Under the pieces are notes generated by a model. It had not been told where the DNA came from. It worked only from the letters and a program-made list of their open reading frames with translations, and searched no databases. DNA of 52,090 bases from a virus: IMG/VR virus record IMGVR_UViG_3300043331_001402, positions 1 through 52,090 of that record; one strand, given 5' to 3'. Positions within the stretch are counted from its first letter, which is position 1, and every line of letters begins with the position of its first letter. The translations under genes were made by a program, and so were the position numbers. Shown in pieces: positions 15,903-23,970 of the stretch.

Positions 15903-18041
15903 TCACTTACTCGACTCCGTCACGGTCGTGCGCCCGTCTGACTTCTCCTCGACCTGTGGAGCCTCCTGTCCTGTGGCCTTCCGACCGGCGGGATTCACCG
16001 CGACACCGATCCCCATCGTGTTCTGTGCCATCAACCGTTCAGTGACCGTGGTTGGGACACGGATCTCCATAATCTGTCCCGATGCGGGATCAAGGGTAAA
16101 GTTACGGTTCGTCACAGGGTCGGTGTACTGCGGAGGGGCTTGCATGCCCATCCCCGAGGCTTGCGCCTGCGCGAGCGCGGTCGCAATCTGTCCGATCAAC
16201 GCGATCCCCACTTCCGGCCCTGGAGGCTGGAGCGGGGGAAGCGGGATCGCCGGAGGGGCTCCGATATTCGGCGTTTCCAGCGTCTCGTGCAACGACCAGA
16301 AGTCATACGCCCCCATCCGGTAGAGCTGGAGACGCATCATCTTGTTCTCCTGCGCGTTCATCGCCAGGATCGAGTTGGGCGCCACAACGAAGATGAACTG
16401 CTTGTGGAAGAACTGCGCGCGTTGGTCGGCGGTGGTGGTGTTGGCGTCCAGCTCGGGCGTATACCCGTCCTGACCAGGGAGCAACGCCGGCACCATCTTG
16501 CCAGGGTCGTAGTCGAAGTCGTCGAGTGTCACCCCCGCCGGGCCGAGGATCTGGACTCGCTTGGTCGTCGTCAGAAACTGGAAATAGTTGACCTTGATCA
16601 TCTCCGACATCTCACGCATGAAGGCTTCGATCTGCCGTGCCTCGGTGCGGAGTTCAGGGGTCAAGGCTTCGTAGTACTTCTGAATCGTGTCGGCCGAGGG
16701 GAGCTGACGAAGCTGTAGCAGCGCGGCGAGATTGGCCGTCCCGGAGAGATCCGTGAACTTTTGTGTGAGTTGCTGCCAGAGTTCCAGGGCCATGGAAAGC
16801 ACCTGTGGACTCGGGCCATCCTGACGTGTATAGGGCTCTCCGTAGCCGGGTTGGACCTTGATCCGCTTGCCGGGCTGGCGTGGATCGAGCAGCCGCATGG
16901 TCGTTTCGGAGATCGCATTCCGGTTGTAGATGACGTCCGGATCCATCCACTGGCGCACGCCCAAGCGGAGATCGTGCATGGTCTCGTTGATCGCATCCTG
17001 GACCGGGAGTAGGTCGTTGAGAAGCGGGATCCCGAGGAACTGCCAGGGCACCGACCAGAGCTTGAGGCGGCAGATCGGGAACATGCCGTGCCAATAGGTG
17101 TTCGGGCCATCGTAGATCACCGCATCGTCAGTGGCTACGATCAGGCGACCACGGGGATAGAGCGGTTGATTCGGTTGCACCAAGTACGCCCACTGCGCCC
17201 CCGGCTCCCCCATCGGGATCACCTTACTGGTCAGATTCCGTGTGCGATCGTGCAAGTAACACCGGTAGAGCACGATTCGACCTGGACGCATGCGCCGTGT
17301 GTGCACACCGTGCTGACCGAGCGTGTCGAGCGGATCGGCGGGCGTCAGGAGGCGGGCGACCGTCGTGCGCCAGCGGCCCATGACTCGACCGAGCGAGGTG
17401 TCGGCGGACGGCTTGAACAGGTAGTGCTTGGTCGGATACATCCCCCGCAGGGTGTTGACCGAGTGCTCCTCCCGCAGGATCACACCTTCCCAGAACTGCG
17501 GCGATCGGCTCATTGAGGGGCGGATCGGCAGCGTGTCTCGGGGGTCACGTGCGGTCAGTTGGTTGGCTCCGCCGAATGGGGCGTGCGGATCCCAGTCGAC
17601 GACGAGATCCCCGGTCCCCGTGGCGAGGCTGTATTTGATACAGTCGCCGAGATCTAGGTCGTACATCATCGAGACGTACTCGGCGACGGCGTACTGGTTC
17701 AGGAGATCCGCCTGGACTTGGTAGATCGGATTGGTCCGCCACCCGAACAAGGGCTTCAGATCAGTCAACGCACTCACGTGCGCCTGGACGGCGCGTCGTG
17801 ATTCGTTCAGGTAGACCTGCGGGAGATAGCGGAGCTTGCGTTGTGCCGGCGAGATCTGGTCGCCAGTCACGTAGAGCATCGCCCGCTCGATCTGATCGTA
17901 GGACGGATCGGCGCGGTTGATCAGGTCGCCCTCATCACGCGCTTCCTTGAGCCACCCGAGGATACGCGTGTCACCACGCTGGAGAGACTCAGCGGAGGTG
18001 GCTGGGAGATCCTGCACACTGGACTGACTAAAGTCGGCCAT
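15903..18041 (-). CDS. Portal protein
   Basis: A 712-residue protein. Size, order (terminase, small genes, portal, scaffold, capsid) and sequence fit phage portals, which form the twelve-part ring through which DNA enters the head. Visible portal-like features are WLKEARDEGDLINRADPSYD near residue 30, long helices in the central part (DLRLGVRQWMDPDVIYNRNA), and an ELWQQLTQKFTDLSGTANLA region before the tunnel helix. The C-terminal 100 residues are Pro-rich and probably flexible. It starts at an ATG directly after the small gene at 18042. Confidence 0.8.
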   Translation of the reverse strand: MADFSQSSVQDLPATSAESLQRGDTRILGWLKEARDEGDLINRADPSYDQIERAMLYVTGDQISPAQRKLRYLPQVYLNESRRAVQAHVSALTDLKPLFGWRTNPIYQVQADLLNQYAVAEYVSMMYDLDLGDCIKYSLATGTGDLVVDWDPHAPFGGANQLTARDPRDTLPIRPSMSRSPQFWEGVILREEHSVNTLRGMYPTKHYLFKPSADTSLGRVMGRWRTTVARLLTPADPLDTLGQHGVHTRRMRPGRIVLYRCYLHDRTRNLTSKVIPMGEPGAQWAYLVQPNQPLYPRGRLIVATDDAVIYDGPNTYWHGMFPICRLKLWSVPWQFLGIPLLNDLLPVQDAINETMHDLRLGVRQWMDPDVIYNRNAISETTMRLLDPRQPGKRIKVQPGYGEPYTRQDGPSPQVLSMALELWQQLTQKFTDLSGTANLAALLQLRQLPSADTIQKYYEALTPELRTEARQIEAFMREMSEMIKVNYFQFLTTTKRVQILGPAGVTLDDFDYDPGKMVPALLPGQDGYTPELDANTTTADQRAQFFHKQFIFVVAPNSILAMNAQENKMMRLQLYRMGAYDFWSLHETLETPNIGAPPAIPLPPLQPPGPEVGIALIGQIATALAQAQASGMGMQAPPQYTDPVTNRNFTLDPASGQIMEIRVPTTVTERLMAQNTMGIGVAVNPAGRKATGQEAPQVEEKSDGRTTVTESSK

Positions 18042-18293
18042 CTAATGCCTCGTCGCCGCAGGGTGTTCAGGGTTGTAGTTGTCGTCCTTTAGTTCACGTC
18101 CGTCCGCACTCCGGTGAATCACCAAGGCTTGGCGATAGTATCCGCACTCTTCGACGATCGGCTGACACCAACAGAGGCGTGTCCACGTATGTTCGATCGC
18201 GTCACCGATGGGACGGATGTGGCGATCCTGCCAGAGCTGATCGCATGACTCGCTCCCCCACAAGCCCCATTGCTGACTAGGCGTGGTGCTCAT
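18042..18293 (-). CDS. Small Cys/Trp-rich protein of unknown role
   Basis: An 83-residue protein with WGLWGSESCDQLWQDRH near the start and WTRLCWCQPIVEEC in the middle; four Cys and several His could bind a metal. Small proteins with the opening WGSESCDxLWxDRH are found near portal genes in other phages, without a known job. It overlaps the gene upstream by 17 bases and abuts the portal gene. Confidence 0.5.
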   Translation of the reverse strand: MSTTPSQQWGLWGSESCDQLWQDRHIRPIGDAIEHTWTRLCWCQPIVEECGYYRQALVIHRSADGRELKDDNYNPEHPAATRH

Positions 18294-18555
18294 CGGTCAC
18301 CTCGATCGCGATCGGCTGGAACGGCTGACTCGCGTCGCAGTTTTTGCACCGAAACGATCGAAAAATCCAGAGCCTGATGTTCTCGCCTTTGATCAGCCGT
18401 GTGCGCTCTTCCTCGGTGAGGGAGAACTCGATCAGTGTCTTGCCATCGTTGTAGACGAGCGCTGGCAAGGTCAGGTACTCGGGCTGATGTTTGCCAATCT
18501 CGACAAAGACGGGTTCTGGATCGGCGGCGAGGGCAGAGAGATCGACAGGAATCAT
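18277..18555 (-). CDS. Small protein with one zinc knuckle
   Basis: A 92-residue protein. A single FRCKNCDASQPF near residue 70 suggests one half of a metal site; a partner could come from a dimer or the neighbouring Cys-rich protein. The rest is a strand-rich domain (IRLWIFRSFRCKNC, then IAIEVTDEHHA). It overlaps the genes on both sides. Function not recognised. Confidence 0.5.
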   Translation of the reverse strand: MIPVDLSALAADPEPVFVEIGKHQPEYLTLPALVYNDGKTLIEFSLTEEERTRLIKGENIRLWIFRSFRCKNCDASQPFQPIAIEVTDEHHA

Positions 18556-18857
18556 CGGCTCAACTTTCGTTTGGCGTACAAGCCAGCGGCGTAGTCGCTG
18601 TGAATCTTCCGCGCTTCCTGCGTCGCACGCTTGGGATTCGGGAACTTGCCTAGGTGTTGGCCCGTTTTCCGGTAATGTCCGATCGCCTCCTTGTCGGAGA
18701 CGACACGCTTGCCTACGACTGTCGGGATCAACACTTCACGACCGTCTTCCTCGAAACTCATCGAGCGTACCGTCGACCGCCCACCTTCCGGCGCGGGCAC
18801 ACTCGGGCGCCCGAATAGATTGATGTTTCCACGCACGAAGGAAGGCTTCTTCGCCAC
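18552..18857 (-). CDS. Small protein with GNINLFxRP motif
   Basis: A 101-residue protein read from the GTG at 18857, which overlaps the TAG of the upstream gene and has a GGAG site in front. The motif GNINLFGRPSVPAP, then STVRSMSFEEDGREVLIPTV and YRKTGQHLGKFPNP, belongs to a module common in phage internal virion proteins, including ones fused to lytic transglycosylases. Here it stands alone with no catalytic part. It may bind inside the virion or near the portal. Function unknown beyond this resemblance. Confidence 0.6.
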   Translation of the reverse strand: MAKKPSFVRGNINLFGRPSVPAPEGGRSTVRSMSFEEDGREVLIPTVVGKRVVSDKEAIGHYRKTGQHLGKFPNPKRATQEARKIHSDYAAGLYAKRKLSR

Positions 18858-18958
18858 TAGACGACTCTCCACTTGTCACAACGTGTGCACCGATCGTGAT
18901 AGATGCTCACCGACACCCAGTGATGCCACCGAAACCAACAGAGGAATCTCCAGATCAT
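18857..18958 (-). CDS. Tiny Trp/Cys protein, 33 aa
   Basis: A 33-codon frame that fills the gap between two genes: its ATG overlaps the upstream TGA (ATGA) and its TAG overlaps the next GTG. It begins MIWRFLCWFRWHHWVS and ends with a CTRCDKWR knuckle. The pattern 'short aromatic stretch, then CxxC' is seen in other very small phage proteins. It is too short to be found by usual cut-offs. No function known. Confidence 0.5.
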   Translation of the reverse strand: MIWRFLCWFRWHHWVSVSIYHDRCTRCDKWRVV

Positions 18959-19455
18959 TCGGTGCCTCCCAGAGCGGACGCATTCGCGTCACTCACGCCA
19001 GGGCCGAAGCTCTCGTCGGGGGCGTCCACGGACTTCTTGAGCGACGAACCGAATCGGCGCTTGGCATCGTCGGTCGGCTGCTCGCCCCCGTCCCAGTTCT
19101 TGTGGAGAGCGGACTGATCCTTGTTCGAGTTGTCGTTGCTCCATTTCCGGAAGACGATTGGCTGACCCTCGCCATTGCGATACTGCTGCTCGGATTCCTT
19201 CTCGATCTGCCGCAGCTTTTTGAGCGAATCCACGACAACCGGCCGATTCTGCCCGTCAAACGTCTCGAAGCGTTGGAAGGGCTCCTTCGCGTCGATGGCG
19301 CCGATCATCGGGATGTAGTTCATGGGGACGCAGGAGCCCGCGCACATGCAGGCGGGACAGTTGGGGATCCGTCCCATGCCCCCCTCAGCGAACGTGCGGT
19401 ACTGGTCACGCAACCAGGACTTGCAGACTTGGCACTGATAGTCGAAGAGCGGCAT
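18955..19455 (-). CDS. Zinc-ribbon protein (FmdB-like N-terminus)
   Basis: A 166-residue protein from the ATG at 19455. It opens MPLFDYQCQVCKSWL, as in FmdB-type zinc ribbons (MPxYDYxCxxC), with a second pair in CPACMCAGSC about 20 residues later. The remainder is charged and Ser/Asn-rich (SNDNSNKDQSALHKN). It may be a small assembly or regulatory protein. A longer frame upstream of this ATG crosses two other genes in a different frame and is rejected. Confidence 0.6.
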   Translation of the reverse strand: MPLFDYQCQVCKSWLRDQYRTFAEGGMGRIPNCPACMCAGSCVPMNYIPMIGAIDAKEPFQRFETFDGQNRPVVVDSLKKLRQIEKESEQQYRNGEGQPIVFRKWSNDNSNKDQSALHKNWDGGEQPTDDAKRRFGSSLKKSVDAPDESFGPGVSDANASALGGTE

Positions 19456-19457
19456 GC

Positions 19458-19637
19458 CTACCTCCGGAGCTTGCGTCGCACGGCATGCTTGACGGTGCGA
19501 ACGCCTTTCTGCATCGCGAGCCCGGCGCGTCCGACTCGCTCGGCCATCGGACCGGCCAACGACCCAACCTTCGCGAGGGCCTTGCCGACGCCCGTCGTGG
19601 GGCCGGAGAGCGACTTCGCGGCTTTCTCGATGGGCAT
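19458..19637 (-). CDS. Small basic protein, 59 aa
   Basis: A 59-residue protein from the ATG at 19637 with an Ala/Gly/Val helix (KALAKVGSLAGPMAERVGRA) and a strongly basic end (KHAVRRKLRR). It resembles the small basic proteins next to the portal in charge. It is encoded between a zinc-ribbon gene and a ribbon-helix-helix-like gene. No family recognised. Confidence 0.5.
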   Translation of the reverse strand: MPIEKAAKSLSGPTTGVGKALAKVGSLAGPMAERVGRAGLAMQKGVRTVKHAVRRKLRR

Positions 19638-19639
19638 GA

Positions 19640-20149
19640 TCAACTCCTGAAGAAAATCTCCTCTTTGATCCGATCGACGATTCGCAGCAGTTCCTGTTTG
19701 ACGGTGTAGCCCCGTTTGGCCGCACGGTGCTTGATCTCTTCGAGCTGCCCAGGGGTGAACTCCACTTTGATCGTGCCAATGCTGATGCGCGCGAGACGCT
19801 CGATAGCGGCGACGAGCTTGGGCACGCTCTGGGAGGTGGCGACCCCTGTGGTCTTCTCCAGCTCCGTGCATACGTCACGGGGGATCAGGAGCCCGTCTTC
19901 GACGATCTCATACTTCTCCCCGAGATCGTGCACGACGTCGATCACCTGACTGCCACTGATGATCATCCACTCGCCTTTGAGCGGGTGAACCGTCGTGCCA
20001 TCGGGTAGCTCCACGGGGCGCCGTTCGAGGATCTGCTGAGCCGTCAACGCCCGCAGTTTGCGACGGACGGACAACTTCCTAGATGTCGATGACGTCTCGC
20101 TCGTCGAAGTGGAGGCTGGCACCGTGCTCGGTGAACTCGTCGTATTCAT
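19640..20149 (-). CDS. Putative ribbon-helix-helix-tailed protein
   Basis: A 169-residue protein. The C-terminal part (VEFTPGQLEEIKHRAAKRGY followed by TVKQELLRIVDRIKEE) fits the strand-helix-helix pattern of Arc/CopG-type DNA-binding proteins. The middle has a beta-rich segment with LPDGTTVHPLKGEWMIISG. The N-terminal 25 residues are Ser/Thr-rich. The ATG at 20149 has an AGGGAG site in front, so the 71-base overlap with the 3' end of the terminase gene in another frame looks real. It may regulate or aid packaging. Confidence 0.55.
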   Translation of the reverse strand: MNTTSSPSTVPASTSTSETSSTSRKLSVRRKLRALTAQQILERRPVELPDGTTVHPLKGEWMIISGSQVIDVVHDLGEKYEIVEDGLLIPRDVCTELEKTTGVATSQSVPKLVAAIERLARISIGTIKVEFTPGQLEEIKHRAAKRGYTVKQELLRIVDRIKEEIFFRS

Positions 20150-22355
20150 GATCGACTCCCTGATCAGCTTCGTCTGCGGTCACAGCCGTATTGCGATAGT
20201 CGGGGACGAGCCCATTGGAGGCCCGCAACGCTTTCAAGGCTTCTCGACGACGACGACGCTCGGCGACCGGTTCCATCTCTCCGCCGGCATGGCGGTACGC
20301 GGCATAATACCCGATTGCGCCCGACAGGATCGCATCATCGTGTTGACGTGGAGCGGCAGCAGCATCTCCGAGAGTCGCGCCCGGCTCGTCGGGGATCACG
20401 AAATGACGGAGTTCGCCACGGGTGATAGGCGAGTTCACACGAAAATCCGGGAGCCCTGTGACGTCGTCGAGGGTCGTGATCGCCTCGAAGAACTTGTCGA
20501 GGAGCAGCGGGCGCGTGCGCTCGGTGGTCAGCCAGCCAATCCGTGTCGAGTACCGCTTCTCCGGACTAGCGGCATCGGCATACTCCCAGACGTAGAAGTG
20601 TGTATACCCCAGATGGAGCTGTAGCGTGTCTTGGGTGGAGAGCCCATGGTTGTTGCATTCGATCGTGGCACAGGCTTCGATGCCGTCCTCGTCACTGTAG
20701 TAGCGGCCGATCGCGTCCATCACAAAGGCGAACTGTGTCGGCGTCAGACGGTTGCTGACAAATTGGGCGACCTGCTCCGCTGGCTCTTCGATCGTCGGTT
20801 GTCGTACGACGTCAGCGACCGAATAATCCTTCCCCAGTCCGTCACCGATGTCAGCCGAGATCACATAGCGTCGTGGGCCACGGTGACGCGGGTACTCCCA
20901 GATGGTGAGCACCGTGTCGCGGAGATTCGGGAGTTCCTTGAGTTCCTTGTTCCAGACACGGCGGAAGCCATAGCCGGGCGGCACGGGCGTCGTATCTTGC
21001 GCGACCGGACTCGTGGAGCCAGGGACACGGGGCGCGATCGGAGGGGTGAAACGCCGATCTTTCTCAGCCGTCGGGTCTGCTAGCTCCAGACGACGCAGCT
21101 CGGCGATCTCTCGTGCTGGCTCGACGCGCCAGATGTCGAGAATTGGGCGCGCGGTGCGATCGATCTGTTCAAGCTGGTCGAGCGTCCAGACCGAGCGACC
21201 GGAGTAGATGAAGCATTCCTCGGGATCCGAGGCGTATTCTTCGTAGAACTTGGCGATCTCCCCCTTTTTGGCGAAGTAGTCGCGCGTGCGCTCGTAGAAG
21301 TAGAGCTGATCGCGGTTGAGGGTGATCGGCCGTCCGATGAAGCGCGGCCACGTCGCCTCGGCTCGTCGGGCCTGCTGAAGCGTCGTTTCCTTGGGCACCC
21401 AATCTGTCGGGGCGGGCAGCGAGTACTTGGCCGGCTCGACGCCCCAGGGGATAAAGACGTTCTCGAAGCGCCCGATCCCTTCGTTGGCGGCTTCCCAGTG
21501 CTCGTGCCACCAGTTGCCCGCGCCTTTGGCGGTCGATTCGAGAATCACGAGCGACAAGGAAGAGATCGGCACGGCTTGGAGTGTGGCGTCGTCGAGCTGA
21601 CCAGGGTTGTCCCACGTCGAGAGTTCAGAAATGTGAATGACACTGAAGGTCTTCCCGCGTCCCATGTGACCCTTTTGTCGACCGGCCACTTCCTGCAGCT
21701 CGCCTCGGGTGGACTTGCCCCAGGCCGACTTGATCATGCTGCCGTTCGAGTACGTCATTTCCCGCCCTTGGCGACGCGTGAGTCGTGTCGGCTTCAGAAA
21801 CCAGGGAAGCTGATCGAAGATGCGCTCGACCATCTCAAAGAGATACTTGGCTTGATCTTCGACGTCTGCCCCACAGAGCGAGCGCGTGTGCGTACGCGTG
21901 AGAATTCGGTGCGCGACCATCGCTTCGGAGAGGGTGGAGACGCCCAGTTGCCGCGCTTTCAGGACGTTGACCAGAATGCCGTCCGGGTTGTTGTCCTTGA
22001 GATGTTTGAGTTCGATCTGTGCGATGCGATCGAGCACACATTTCTGCGACTCCCAGAGCGGATAGAGCGGTCGGAGCCCGTGGCCTTCCTCGTCGATCCA
22101 GACGAAACGCTCCGCGAAGTACGGGAAGTCGAAGGTGATCCGGATGCGCGTCGCCGCCATGAAGTCTTCTTCGTCTTTGGTGAGACTGCGCGTGCGCTGG
22201 CCGTCCTCGCCCATGATCTGGATCAGACGCGCGGTGTACTCGGCGGACTCCTCGATCGAGTAGCGCGGGATGTACCCCTTGGGAAAGGTGTCGAGCATCC
22301 CGCGCTCGCGCATGATGGCGCGTTCCCGAGCGATGATCAGGTGCGGGTGATACAT
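20079..22355 (-). CDS. terL: Terminase large subunit
   Basis: A 758-residue DNA-packaging motor. The ATPase part shows a terminase-type Walker A, KARQLGVST at 133-141, a Walker B with catalytic Glu in SVIHISELSTW (Ser243-Glu244) and the coupling motif LEST near 272. The C-terminal RNase H-like nuclease begins about residue 497 with VISADIGDGLGKDYSVADV, where Asp502 would bind metal. It is longer than the usual 500-650 residues, with extra sequence between the domains. The small-subunit candidate is at 25704-26444, separated by the lysis genes. Confidence 0.85.
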   Translation of the reverse strand: MYHPHLIIARERAIMRERGMLDTFPKGYIPRYSIEESAEYTARLIQIMGEDGQRTRSLTKDEEDFMAATRIRITFDFPYFAERFVWIDEEGHGLRPLYPLWESQKCVLDRIAQIELKHLKDNNPDGILVNVLKARQLGVSTLSEAMVAHRILTRTHTRSLCGADVEDQAKYLFEMVERIFDQLPWFLKPTRLTRRQGREMTYSNGSMIKSAWGKSTRGELQEVAGRQKGHMGRGKTFSVIHISELSTWDNPGQLDDATLQAVPISSLSLVILESTAKGAGNWWHEHWEAANEGIGRFENVFIPWGVEPAKYSLPAPTDWVPKETTLQQARRAEATWPRFIGRPITLNRDQLYFYERTRDYFAKKGEIAKFYEEYASDPEECFIYSGRSVWTLDQLEQIDRTARPILDIWRVEPAREIAELRRLELADPTAEKDRRFTPPIAPRVPGSTSPVAQDTTPVPPGYGFRRVWNKELKELPNLRDTVLTIWEYPRHRGPRRYVISADIGDGLGKDYSVADVVRQPTIEEPAEQVAQFVSNRLTPTQFAFVMDAIGRYYSDEDGIEACATIECNNHGLSTQDTLQLHLGYTHFYVWEYADAASPEKRYSTRIGWLTTERTRPLLLDKFFEAITTLDDVTGLPDFRVNSPITRGELRHFVIPDEPGATLGDAAAAPRQHDDAILSGAIGYYAAYRHAGGEMEPVAERRRRREALKALRASNGLVPDYRNTAVTADEADQGVDHEYDEFTEHGASLHFDERDVIDI

Positions 22356-22357
22356 GT

Positions 22358-22777
22358 TTAGTGCTCGTGAAATCCGATCTCCTCCCCGAGATAGAACCGA
22401 TCAACGAGCCCGACGATGCGTGCGAAGCCTTCATGCAGAAGTTGATCTTTGATCCGTGGGTCTGTGGCGATTGTCACCAACTGCTTCGGACTCTTGACAC
22501 TGACGTCGAAAACCTCTCCAACTCGGTACTGCCCATGTCCCCCCGGCGGCACACAGACATAGAGCATGGGATGATCACGACGTTTCGGCCACGCGACCCA
22601 CTGGCCGACCCAGAAGTCACCAACTTCTGAGCACTTCCAGCCTGTCCAGCGAAGTGTAAACATGCGGTACTCGATGGGACGGTCAGTCTGGCAGACGACA
22701 GCCGTCCCACTCGCGAGGATGACCGCTCCGACTGCAGAACCTCCGAGGAAATGTCCGAAGAACGCTCGACGATCCAT
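22358..22777 (-). CDS. Protein with Tat-like signal sequence
   Basis: A 139-residue protein from the ATG at 22777. The N-terminus MDRRAFFGHFLGG is followed by SAVGAVILASGTAVVC, that is, a twin-arginine motif (RRxFF) and a hydrophobic segment. This is the form of Tat signal peptides. The mature part has paired Trp (WTGWKCSEVGDFWVGQWVAW) and ends in a helical region. It is encoded between the lysis genes and the terminase. Export by Tat is inferred. A second RRxFL protein is at 26903-27136. Confidence 0.55.
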   Translation of the reverse strand: MDRRAFFGHFLGGSAVGAVILASGTAVVCQTDRPIEYRMFTLRWTGWKCSEVGDFWVGQWVAWPKRRDHPMLYVCVPPGGHGQYRVGEVFDVSVKSPKQLVTIATDPRIKDQLLHEGFARIVGLVDRFYLGEEIGFHEH

Positions 22778-22800
22778 CACGGTCTCCTCTCGTTCACTGA

Positions 22801-23016
22801 CTACGTCGTCGGCGGATGCTCCGCATTCCACTGTGCGATCTTGTCAAGCAGCGCCTGAGAATCTGATCCGAGTAGCTCGATGATGAACGCGTCGTCCATC
22901 ATCGGCTCTTGCTCCTCTAGTGGCTTCGACGCGTTAGCCTCCCGATGTGCCTTGTAGAACGCAATCAGGTTCTGAAGCGCGATGTTGAGTAACAAAGCCC
23001 CGACAGGCACGAGCAC
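22801..23016 (-). CDS. Small membrane-anchored protein of the lysis block
   Basis: A 71-residue protein with one N-terminal membrane segment (MLVPVGALLLNIALQNLIAF) and an acidic soluble tail (KPLEEQEPMMDD...). It follows the lipoprotein gene in the lysis block. Size and layout would fit an antiholin or a small holin-associated protein. No family is recognised. Confidence 0.5.
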   Translation of the reverse strand: MLVPVGALLLNIALQNLIAFYKAHREANASKPLEEQEPMMDDAFIIELLGSDSQALLDKIAQWNAEHPPTT

Positions 23017-23019
23017 CTC

Positions 23020-23451
23020 CTATGGTGTCCAGATCGTGAGGAGCGTCCGCACGACCTGCAAGTACGGTTCAATCAATCCACGAGTGGTCGGTGACAGGGT
23101 TTCGTTCTTCGAGATCGAGTCGATCGCTGAGTTGATCGTTCTGACAGCCTTGTCACGTGCAGTCGTGGCTGTCGCACCAGCCTTGAGTGCAGCGGACAGA
23201 TCGACTCCCGCCTGACCAGCAATCTTCCCCCCGTCGAGGACCACACGAGCGTCAGCGGTCGAGAGCACTTTGGCGGCTTCCGCTTCGATCGCGACGTTGA
23301 CGACGGTATCAACGGCTTGGATGACACGACGCGCGTAGAACGCGGTATCCCCCACGGGGGTGAGTTGGGGTGGCGGTTTGTAGGCCCCACACCCCATCAA
23401 CAGAACAACGAGCACGAGCGAGACAGAGGATCGTATGCGGTACCGCGTCAT
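23020..23451 (-). CDS. Lipoprotein of the lysis block (outer spanin-like candidate)
   Basis: A 143-residue protein from the ATG at 23451, which overlaps the upstream TGA. It has a lipoprotein signal: RIRSSVSLVLVVLLMGCG, with the LMGC lipobox around residue 20. The mature part is Ala-rich and helical (ALKAGATATTARDKAVRTIN) with a Pro-rich start (YKPPPQLTP). In the context of holin and endolysin genes, an outer-membrane lipoprotein could act as a spanin-like factor. A host-surface or exclusion lipoprotein is the alternative. Confidence 0.55.
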   Translation of the reverse strand: MTRYRIRSSVSLVLVVLLMGCGAYKPPPQLTPVGDTAFYARRVIQAVDTVVNVAIEAEAAKVLSTADARVVLDGGKIAGQAGVDLSAALKAGATATTARDKAVRTINSAIDSISKNETLSPTTRGLIEPYLQVVRTLLTIWTP

Positions 23452-23654
23452 TGGCCTTCCCCTCCTCCGAGCAGTGGTTTTGTCGGTTGTGAGGTGATCG
23501 TCCGTAGGAACACGTTGAACGCGAAGACGAGTGCGACGACGTACACCTCGTACATGTCGGGGATGATGTCGAGGATTTCCTTCCCTTCGAGCAACGTGAT
23601 CACGATCGACAGGAAGTTGACCCAAAACGTCTTCGTCGCAAACAGTGACTTCAT
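23448..23654 (-). CDS. Putative holin
   Basis: A 68-residue protein with two membrane segments (FWVNFLSIVITLL and YVVALVFAFNVFL) and a polar tail (TSQPTKPLLGGGEGQ). The opening MKSLFATKTFWVN and the second segment ending FNVFLRTITSQPT are typical of small phage holins, which open the membrane for the endolysin. It overlaps the lipoprotein gene (ATGA) and the tiny membrane gene upstream. Confidence 0.65.
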   Translation of the reverse strand: MKSLFATKTFWVNFLSIVITLLEGKEILDIIPDMYEVYVVALVFAFNVFLRTITSQPTKPLLGGGEGQ

Positions 23655-23746
23655 TTTCCAGTCCTCCAGGCTCCGGCGATATAGCCGAAGCAGAAACCGA
23701 CGATTAGGGCACTACCGATTGCTTCCCACACGGCGGCTGGGGGCAT
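23651..23746 (-). CDS. Tiny membrane protein, 31 aa
   Basis: A 31-residue frame (MPPAAVWEAIGSALIVGFCF, then GYIAGAWRTGK) with one membrane helix. Its stop overlaps the putative holin start (ATGA), and its start follows the upstream gene's TAG by two bases. This coupling supports it as a real gene. A holin partner or antiholin is possible. Confidence 0.5.
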   Translation of the reverse strand: MPPAAVWEAIGSALIVGFCFGYIAGAWRTGK

Positions 23747-23748
23747 TG

Positions 23749-23970
23749 CTAGGTTCCATTCTTCTTGATGTAACGATTCCGCAGTTCTAGCGCAAGCACC
23801 GTCGACGCAGCGGTGATGATCCCGTTGATCGCTTCGCCCACGTCGACATTGTTCGCGGTGCCGAAATACGCGACGAGGATGGAGAGCAGCCCGCACGCAA
23901 GAATCAGCCCGAAGAGCCAGATCGGGTGCGCCGGGTGCCAGATGGGATGATCCTTGTGCCAGAAGCTCAT
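23749..23970 (-). CDS. Small membrane protein, holin-like
   Basis: A 73-residue protein. After a His/Trp-rich start (MSFWHKDHPIWHPAHPIW) come two hydrophobic stretches (LFGLILACGLLSILVAYFG and INGIITAASTVLAL) and a basic tail (RNRYIKKNGT). Basic C-terminal tails are common in holins. It overlaps the upstream hydrolase-like gene by four bases. A second holin or antiholin is the likely role. Confidence 0.55.
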   Translation of the reverse strand: MSFWHKDHPIWHPAHPIWLFGLILACGLLSILVAYFGTANNVDVGEAINGIITAASTVLALELRNRYIKKNGT

